From assembly GCA_021545625.1 (NCBI GenBank), contig JAJRVH010000072.1, positions 1 to 6,277 of the forward strand: 6,277 bases of DNA. Reading direction: 5' to 3'. The notes below the pieces were generated by a model, which had not been told where the DNA came from, did not search any database, and worked only from the letters and a program-made list of their open reading frames with translations. Below are positions 1 through 5,103 of this stretch, piece after piece. Every line of letters begins with the position of its first letter. The stretch's first letter is position 1. The position numbers were made by a program, and so were the translations under genes. Source of the DNA: Zetaproteobacteria bacterium (GTDB lineage Bacteria; Pseudomonadota; Zetaproteobacteria; Mariprofundales; Mariprofundaceae).

Positions 1-1
1 C

Positions 2-694
2 GGTGCGTTGATGGCCATCTCGAAACTGGTGCTCAAGACCCTGCCGGGCATTGATCGCCCGGCCATCGCATCCCTGATTCCCGCCGTGAACGAGGGTTGT
101 ACGCTGCTGCTTGATGCAGGCGCCAACACCGAATGCACCTCTCATCATCTGGTCCAGTTTGCGATCATGGGATCGTGCTATATGCAGGCGGCCGAAGGCG
201 TTGAATTGCCGCGTGTCGGTCTGCTGAATATCGGTAGCGAGGATATCAAGGGCACGGACGTGATCAAGCTGACCTCGGCCACGCTGGCCGAAACGGAACT
301 GAACTTCATCGGCAATGTCGAAGGTACGGAGCTATTCAGCAGCGAGGTGGATGTAGTCGTTTGCGACGGCTTCGTCGGCAACGTAGCCCTGAAAACGATC
401 GAAGGAACCGCGCGCTTTCTGGCCGGCCATATGCGCGAGGAACTGACCTCCGGCCTGATTGCCAAAACCGGCGCCCTGCTGGCGCGTAGCGCGCTGAACC
501 GTTTTCGGGACAAGGTGAATCCGGGAAAATACAATGGTGCGCCGCTGCTTGGCCTGAACGGTATTGTCGTAAAAAGCCATGGCTCGGCCGACGCCGCCAG
601 CTTTGCCAACGCCATCGGCGTGGCCTGCAGGGAGGTGGAAGAGGGCGTGATCGAACGCATCACGGCTTCACTGCATGAGGGGATCGATGCATGA
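2..694 (+). CDS. plsX: Phosphate acyltransferase PlsX, 3' part (5' end outside window)
   Basis: PlsX converts acyl-ACP and phosphate into acyl-phosphate, the acyl donor for PlsY in membrane phospholipid synthesis; it is a peripheral membrane enzyme. The frame is open to the left edge and begins with GALMA followed by LKTLPGIDRPAI, a conserved block that lies roughly a third of the way into family members of about 340 residues, so some 230 C-terminal residues are present. Other recognisable family motifs are LLDAGANTEC, LVQFAIMGS, VGLLNIGSEDIKG, VVCDGFVGNVALKTIEG, NPGKYNGAPLLGLNG and VVKSHGSAD near the C-terminus. The TTG and ATG codons at 8 and 11 are internal, not starts. The TGA stop overlaps the fabH ATG in an ATGA junction, which suggests translational coupling. 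In proteobacteria rpmF is usually found upstream; that lies outside the window. Confidence 0.97.
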   Translation, partial: GALMAISKLVLKTLPGIDRPAIASLIPAVNEGCTLLLDAGANTECTSHHLVQFAIMGSCYMQAAEGVELPRVGLLNIGSEDIKGTDVIKLTSATLAETELNFIGNVEGTELFSSEVDVVVCDGFVGNVALKTIEGTARFLAGHMREELTSGLIAKTGALLARSALNRFRDKVNPGKYNGAPLLGLNGIVVKSHGSADAASFANAIGVACREVEEGVIERITASLHEGIDA

Positions 695-1695
695 ACGAAC
701 AGCATGTACACCTGACCGGTATCGGCAGCTATCTGCCTGAACGCGTGCTGAGCAATGCCGAACTTGAAACGATGGTCGATACGAGCGATTCCTGGATTCA
801 GGAGCGAACCGGTATCCGCGAGAGACATATTGTTGCCGCGGACCAGATGACATCCGACATGGCCGTCGAGGCAGCCCGGATTGCCCTGAACGATGCCGGT
901 ATCGGCATCGACGATATCGATGCGCTGATCGTTTCCACGACCACGCCGGACATGGTGTTTCCGGCCACTGCAACCGTCGTGCAGGCCAAGCTCGGAGGCA
1001 AGGATTTTCCCGCCTGGGATATCCAGGCTGTCTGCTCCGGCTTTGTCTACGGCCTGGCCATGGCCGACGGCATGATGCGGGCGGGCATGTTCAGGCGCGT
1101 GCTTCTGATCGGTGCGGAGGCCATGAGCCGCATCGTCAACTGGCAGGACCGCAGCACCTGCGTGCTGTTCGGTGATGGTGCCGGCGCGGTCGTGCTGGAG
1201 GCGAAAGAGAAAGAGGGCGGCGTACTCGGTTCGGTGTTGCATGCCGATGGCGCCTATCGCGATCTGCTCAAGGCGCATCATCCTCATCCCGGAGCCAGTC
1301 CCGACCGGGTTGTCGATTTTTCGCTGGATGCGGCGGGAGTCGCGGCGGTGGAAATGAAAGGCAACGAGGTTTTTCGCGTTGCCGTGACCAAGCTCGGCCA
1401 GGTCGTCGGCGAAATCCTGGAACATTGCCAGGTCGACAAGGGCGCCGTCGACTGGCTGGTGCCGCACCAGGCCAATATCCGCATCATTCAGGCAACGGCC
1501 AAAAAACTCGGTATGTCGATGGAACGTGTGTCGACCACGGTACGCGAGCATGGCAACACTTCCTCGGCCAGCATTCCGCTGGCGCTTGACGAATTGTACC
1601 GGACCGGCAAGCTCGCAGCCGGCCAGCTGATCCTGCTGGAGGCATTTGCCGGCGGTTTCGCCTGGGGCGCGAATCTGTTGCGCTGGTCCAAATAA
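691..1695 (+). CDS. fabH: Beta-ketoacyl-ACP synthase III (FabH)
   Basis: FabH starts fatty-acid synthesis by condensing acetyl-CoA with malonyl-ACP to acetoacetyl-ACP in the cytoplasm. The 334-residue product has the usual full length. The thiolase-fold catalytic triad is visible: Cys115 in QAVCSGF, His259 in VPHQANIRI and Asn289 in EHGNTSSAS. The N-terminus (TGIGSYLPERVLSN, then ERTGIRERH) and the C-terminal GGFAWGANLLRW are also canonical. The ATG at 691 is supported by a GAGGGGA ribosome binding site at 677-683, seven bases upstream, and by the ATGA overlap with plsX. The stop is TAA. The sequence around the nucleophile (AVCSGF) and the WQDRSTCVLFGDGAGAVVLE stretch look more like alphaproteobacterial FabH than the E. 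coli enzyme, which has AACAGF. Nothing indicates loss of function. Confidence 0.98.
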   Translation: MNEQHVHLTGIGSYLPERVLSNAELETMVDTSDSWIQERTGIRERHIVAADQMTSDMAVEAARIALNDAGIGIDDIDALIVSTTTPDMVFPATATVVQAKLGGKDFPAWDIQAVCSGFVYGLAMADGMMRAGMFRRVLLIGAEAMSRIVNWQDRSTCVLFGDGAGAVVLEAKEKEGGVLGSVLHADGAYRDLLKAHHPHPGASPDRVVDFSLDAAGVAAVEMKGNEVFRVAVTKLGQVVGEILEHCQVDKGAVDWLVPHQANIRIIQATAKKLGMSMERVSTTVREHGNTSSASIPLALDELYRTGKLAAGQLILLEAFAGGFAWGANLLRWSK

Positions 1696-1718
1696 CCCGC
1701 TTTGAAAAAGGAACGAAC

Positions 1719-2666
1719 GTGACGACAGTATTCCTATTCCCCGGTCAGGGTTCCCAATCCAAAGGCATGCTTGATGCATTTGCCGGCGAGGATGTTGTAC
1801 GGCGAACGCTGGAGGAGGCATCCGATGCGCTCGGCTATGATATGGCGGCGCTGATCCGCGAGGATGCTGAGGGGAAACTGGGCCAGACCGAATACACGCA
1901 GCCAGCCCTGCTGACGGCCTCGACAGCCATGCTGCGTCTGTGGAGGGATGCCGGCGGCAGCGAACCCGATCATGCGGCGGGGCATTCGCTGGGTGAATAT
2001 TCGGCGCTGGTGGCGGCCCGGACCCTGGATTTTTCCGATGCAGTGAAACTGGTGGCCTTTCGCGGCCGTGTCATGAGCGAAGCTGTTCCGGCCGGTATCG
2101 GAAGCATGGCCGCGATTCTGGGACTTTCCGACGGGCAGGTGGAAGAACTGTGCATCGAGGCATCCCACGATGACAGACAGGTATGGCCGGCCAATTATAA
2201 CTGTCCGGGTCAGCTGGTGGTTGCCGGCCATCGGGAGGCGGTGGAACGACTGATGGAGCTGGCCAAGTCCGCCGGAGCGAAACGCGCCCTGCCACTGGCC
2301 GTCAGCGCGCCATCGCATACGCCGCTGATGCAGAAGGCCGCCGATGCGATGCACGAGCGGTTGCAGGATGTCGGGTTGGCGTCACCGGCATGTCCGGTAT
2401 GGAGCAATGCCGAGGCCGCGCCCAAAGAGGATGCGAAGGAAATCCGTGCCGCCCTGGTTGCCCAGCTGACCTCGCCGGTGCGCTGGACGGAAACCGTGCA
2501 GCGCCTGCGTCGTACGGGCGTGACCCGCGGCGTGGAGATGGGCCCGGGCAAGGTGCTGTCCGGTCTGTGCAAACGAATCGAGCGTGAGATTTCAGTCAGC
2601 AATATTGCAACGCCCGGGCAGTTGAAAGACTGCGTGGCGCGATTCGCTGAAGGGGAGGAAGCATGA
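1719..2666 (+). CDS. fabD: Malonyl-CoA:ACP transacylase (FabD)
   Basis: FabD transfers malonyl from CoA to the phosphopantetheine arm of ACP, supplying the extender for every elongation round. The 315-residue product is close to the 309 residues of E. coli FabD. Motifs in order: FPGQGSQ at 7-13 (oxyanion-hole glutamine), GHSLGEYSAL with the nucleophile Ser90, Arg115 in AFRGR (binds the malonyl carboxylate), His200 in SAPSHTPLM (catalytic base), Gln249 before the SPVRW motif, and GPGKVL near the C-terminus. The start is GTG at 1719: an AAGGA ribosome binding site at 1708-1712 lies six bases upstream and the translated N-terminus matches the family at once. The gene is 23 bases after fabH and its TGA overlaps the fabG ATG. 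Confidence 0.98.
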   Translation: MTTVFLFPGQGSQSKGMLDAFAGEDVVRRTLEEASDALGYDMAALIREDAEGKLGQTEYTQPALLTASTAMLRLWRDAGGSEPDHAAGHSLGEYSALVAARTLDFSDAVKLVAFRGRVMSEAVPAGIGSMAAILGLSDGQVEELCIEASHDDRQVWPANYNCPGQLVVAGHREAVERLMELAKSAGAKRALPLAVSAPSHTPLMQKAADAMHERLQDVGLASPACPVWSNAEAAPKEDAKEIRAALVAQLTSPVRWTETVQRLRRTGVTRGVEMGPGKVLSGLCKRIEREISVSNIATPGQLKDCVARFAEGEEA

Positions 2667-3412
2667 GTGCAACAACGGAAAACAGGATCGCGCTGGTCAC
2701 CGGAGCCAGCCGTGGCATTGGCCGCGTCATTGCCGAAAAACTGGCTGAAGCAGGCTATCATCTGGCCATCTGCGGTACCCGACCTGAAACCATCGAGCAG
2801 GCTGCCGACGCCATTCGCGCTGCCAGCGGCGTCGAGGTTCTGGCCCGGGCCGTCAACGTAGCCGAACGCGACGAGATCCAGACGTTCGTACAGGAAACCG
2901 CGAAGCACTACGGTCGTCTGGACGTGCTGGTGAACAATGCCGGCATTACGCGCGACAATATCTCGATGCGCATGAAGCCTGAGGAATGGCAACAGGTCAT
3001 TGATACGAACCTGTCGTCGGTCTTCCACGCCATGCAGGCGGCGCTTCGGCCGATGATGAAGGCCCGCGGTGGGCGCATTATCAATATTTCCTCGGTTGTC
3101 GCGTCGATGGGCAATCCCGGGCAGCTGAACTACTGCGCCTCCAAGGGCGGCATCGATGCAATGACCCGTTCGCTGGCCCGCGAAATTGGTTCGCGCGGCA
3201 TCACCGTCAACGCCATCGCGCCGGGCTTCATCGCCACGGACATGACCGCCGAACTCGGCGAGGATGCGAACCGGGCGCTGGCCGAACAGATCCCGCTCGG
3301 CCGCCTGGGACAGCCCGAGGATGTCGCGGCCGCAGTCGTGTTTCTGGCTGGTGACGGGGGCGGCTACATTACCGGACAGGTACTGCATGTGAATGGCGGC
3401 ATGTATATGTAG
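2663..3412 (+). CDS. fabG: 3-oxoacyl-ACP reductase (FabG)
   Basis: FabG is the NADPH-dependent short-chain dehydrogenase that reduces 3-ketoacyl-ACP to 3-hydroxyacyl-ACP. The 249-residue product shows the complete SDR signature: TGASRGIG at 13-20 for cofactor binding, NNAG at 91-94, Asn116, and the catalytic Ser144, Tyr157 and Lys161 in the INISSVVASMG and YCASKGG segments. VNAIAPGFIATDMT and the C-terminal YITGQVLHVNGGMYM are typical of true FabG. The ATG at 2663 follows a strong GGAGGA site at 2654-2659 and overlaps the fabD stop as ATGA. It is followed by a 170-base gap before acpP, the largest break in the operon. Confidence 0.98.
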   Translation: MSATTENRIALVTGASRGIGRVIAEKLAEAGYHLAICGTRPETIEQAADAIRAASGVEVLARAVNVAERDEIQTFVQETAKHYGRLDVLVNNAGITRDNISMRMKPEEWQQVIDTNLSSVFHAMQAALRPMMKARGGRIINISSVVASMGNPGQLNYCASKGGIDAMTRSLAREIGSRGITVNAIAPGFIATDMTAELGEDANRALAEQIPLGRLGQPEDVAAAVVFLAGDGGGYITGQVLHVNGGMYM

Positions 3413-3506
3413 CCGGTGCCCGAGACGCAGGCAGGGTCAGGAATCGCTGGCCTCGCCGGACGGGATGAGTATAGTTTTTCCGTTTTCTGATATCAGGGAA
3501 TGGGGA

Positions 3507-3540
3507 GTGTTCAGGCTTGTGCGGGTCGGTACACTATGAT
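3507..3540 (+). promoter_or_regulatory. Probable sigma70-type promoter for acpP (-10 TATGAT)
   Basis: TATGAT at 3535-3540 matches the TATAAT consensus in five of six bases. It sits 43 bases before the acpP ATG in an AT-rich stretch between otherwise GC-rich genes. The -35 region is weak: CAGGCT at 3512-3517 gives a 17-base spacer but resembles the consensus poorly. An overlapping -10 alternative, TACACT at 3530-3535, would pair with TGTTCA at 3508-3513. An acpP promoter inside the fab operon is expected, because ACP is needed in much larger amounts than the enzymes and E. coli acpP has its own promoters. The exact start is a guess. Confidence 0.5.
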
Positions 3541-3551
3541 AGAAGCCGCAC
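3519..3551 (+). repeat. Short inverted repeat flanking the acpP -10 box
   Basis: GTGCGG at 3519-3524 and CCGCAC at 3546-3551 are perfect 6-base inverted arms 21 bases apart, with the TATGAT box at 3535-3540 between them. If the promoter call is right, the left arm is upstream of the transcription start, so the arms could only act together as DNA, for example as an operator. The arms are short and could be coincidental in a GC-rich genome. Confidence 0.25.
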
Positions 3552-3582
3552 CACTTTTTCAATTCATATTTCGGGAGGACTT

Positions 3583-3822
3583 ATGTCTGCAGAAATCGAA
3601 GCTAAAATCATCAAGATCGTTGCCGATCAGCTGAACGTTGACGAGGGGGAAATCAATCCGGATTCATCCTTTGTTGATGACCTGGGCGCCGATTCGCTGG
3701 ATACCGTCGAGCTGGTCATGGCCTTCGAGGAAGAGTTCGGCGTTGAAATTCCTGATGAGGACGCCGAAAAGATCCAGAGCGTTCAGAACGCCATCGATTA
3801 CGTCGCCGCCAAGGCCGAATAA
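3583..3822 (+). CDS. acpP: Acyl carrier protein (AcpP)
   Basis: AcpP is the small acidic carrier on whose 4'-phosphopantetheine arm all fatty-acid intermediates are held; it also donates acyl groups to PlsX and to lipid A or lipoate synthesis. The 79-residue product is of normal length, against 78 in E. coli. The attachment site is Ser38 in the LGADSLDTVELVM motif of helix II, followed by the acidic FEEEFGVEIPDEDAEKI recognition segment and a final IDYVAAKAE helix. The ATG at 3583 is chosen because a strong GGAGGA site at 3574-3579 precedes it and homology begins there; the frame is open further upstream to 3517, but that part is leader and promoter. Its own promoter probably lies in the preceding gap. 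Confidence 0.98.
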   Translation: MSAEIEAKIIKIVADQLNVDEGEINPDSSFVDDLGADSLDTVELVMAFEEEFGVEIPDEDAEKIQSVQNAIDYVAAKAE

Positions 3823-3827
3823 GCTTC

Positions 3828-5075
3828 ATGGGCAGACGCGTTGTTGTCACCGGGGTGGGGCTGATCACCCCGCTTGGCACCGGTACGGAGAAAACCTGGG
3901 ACAATCTGGTAGCCGGCAAGTCCGGTATCCGGCGAATCACCCGCTTCGATGCGGAGGGGACCGACATGCCCTGCACGATTGCCGGTGAGGTTCCCGACTT
4001 CAATGTCGAGGATTTCCTCAACCGCAAGGATGCGCGCAAGATGGATACCTTTATCCATTACGGCGTTGCGGCCGCCGACCTGGCCCTGAAACACTCCGGA
4101 CTGGAAATCAACGAGGCGAATGCCGAACGCGTCGGTGTCATCATAGGCTCGGGCATCGGTGGTCTGCCGATGATCGAAAAGACGATGCGGGCCTATGAAC
4201 AGGCGGGACGACGCAAGATCTCGCCGTTCTTTATTCCGCAGACCATTATCAATATGGCATCGGGCTGGGTATCGATGCGCACCGGTGCCAAGGGGCCGAA
4301 TTCGGCTACTGTGACGGCCTGTGCGACCGGCACCCATGCCATCGGCGATGCCTTCGATATCATTGCCAGGGGCGATGCCGACGCGATGATTGCCGGCGGT
4401 TGCGAATCCTGTGTTTGCGAGCTTGGCATTGGCGGCTTCAGTGCGTCCAAGGCGCTGTCGACCCGCAACGACGAGCCGGAAAGGGCTTCGCGCCCGTGGG
4501 ATGTGGATCGCGACGGTTTTGTCATGGGCGAGGGCGCAGGCGTGCTGGTGCTCGAATCGCTGGATTCGGCCAGGGCCCGCGGTGCCACCATCCTTGCCGA
4601 AGTCGCCGGTTACGGCATGTCGGGCGATGCCTATCACATGACCGCGCCGGCTCCGGAAGGCGAGGGGGGGGCGCGCTGCATGAAGGCGGCGCTGGATTCT
4701 GCAGGCATCCATCCCGATGAAGTCGACTACGTCAACGCGCATGGAACATCGACGCCGCAGGGCGATATCTGCGAAACCCAGGGCATCAAGTCCGTATTCA
4801 GCGCACATGCCAGGGAGGGGCTGATGGTTTCGTCGACCAAGTCGATGACCGGCCATCTGCTCGGAGCGGCCGGCGGCATCGAGGCCGGCTTTACGGTGCT
4901 GGCCGTGCATCACGGTGTGGTTCCGCCGACGATCAATCTCGACAATCAGGATCCCGAGTGCGATCTGGATTACGTGCCGCATACGGCGCGCGAGGTCGAT
5001 CTGAAGGTGGCCGTTTCGAACTCCTTCGGTTTCGGCGGCACCAATGCATCGCTGGTCGTGCGCAAGTTCGACTGA
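3828..5075 (+). CDS. fabF: Beta-ketoacyl-ACP synthase II (FabF)
   Basis: FabF condenses acyl-ACP with malonyl-ACP during chain elongation. The 415-residue product is full length. The catalytic Cys-His-His set is present: Cys165 in TVTACATGTH, His305 in VNAHGTSTP and His343 in STKSMTGHLLGAAGG, which also carries the conserved Lys338. The SNSFGFGGTN gating loop is at 397-406. The ATG at 3828 fits the family N-terminus (RRVVVTGVGLITPLG). It lies five bases after the acpP stop with no good ribosome binding site; the best candidate is AAGG at 3811-3814, 13 bases away, so initiation may depend on coupling to acpP. Between 192 and 197 there is a Cys-x2-Cys-x-Cys cluster where E. coli FabF has no cysteines. 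A run of eight G occurs at 4664-4671, but the frame is intact. Confidence 0.98.
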   Translation: MGRRVVVTGVGLITPLGTGTEKTWDNLVAGKSGIRRITRFDAEGTDMPCTIAGEVPDFNVEDFLNRKDARKMDTFIHYGVAAADLALKHSGLEINEANAERVGVIIGSGIGGLPMIEKTMRAYEQAGRRKISPFFIPQTIINMASGWVSMRTGAKGPNSATVTACATGTHAIGDAFDIIARGDADAMIAGGCESCVCELGIGGFSASKALSTRNDEPERASRPWDVDRDGFVMGEGAGVLVLESLDSARARGATILAEVAGYGMSGDAYHMTAPAPEGEGGARCMKAALDSAGIHPDEVDYVNAHGTSTPQGDICETQGIKSVFSAHAREGLMVSSTKSMTGHLLGAAGGIEAGFTVLAVHHGVVPPTINLDNQDPECDLDYVPHTAREVDLKVAVSNSFGFGGTNASLVVRKFD

Positions 5076-5080
5076 CGCCT

Positions 5081-5103
5081 ACCCCGACAGGAAAAGACGG
5101 GGT
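5081..5103 (+). promoter_or_regulatory. Small GC-rich hairpin over the pabB translation start
   Basis: ACCCCG at 5081-5086 can pair perfectly with CGGGGT at 5098-5103, leaving an 11-base loop of purine-rich sequence. The loop displays the AGGA ribosome binding site (5089-5092) of pabB, while the 3' arm contains the first two bases of its GTG start codon (5102-5104). It could tune pabB initiation, or simply be part of the fabF 3' end together with the terminator that follows. Only the base pairing is visible; function is inferred. Confidence 0.4.

Noticed and set aside
178..1821. Long open frame of 547 codons on the - strand across plsX and fabH
   Set aside because: It lies opposite two unmistakable genes, crosses their junction, and its translation resembles no family. 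It is a by-product of GC-rich codon bias, as are the other long - strand frames opposite fabD, fabG and fabF.
3470..3475. TATAGT as an additional -10 box for acpP
   Set aside because: No acceptable -35 lies at 16-18 bases upstream, and the TATGAT box nearer the gene is better placed.
3447..3479. Possible terminator after fabG (short CTGGC/GCCGG stem and a later T5)
   Set aside because: The stem is 5 bp with one wobble pair, and the T tract is about 15 bases further on, so it lacks the geometry of an intrinsic terminator.
3517..3582. Upstream in-frame extension of acpP from TTG 3517
   Set aside because: It would add 22 residues absent from ACP proteins and overlap the promoter; the ATG at 3583 has a strong ribosome binding site and matches the family start.
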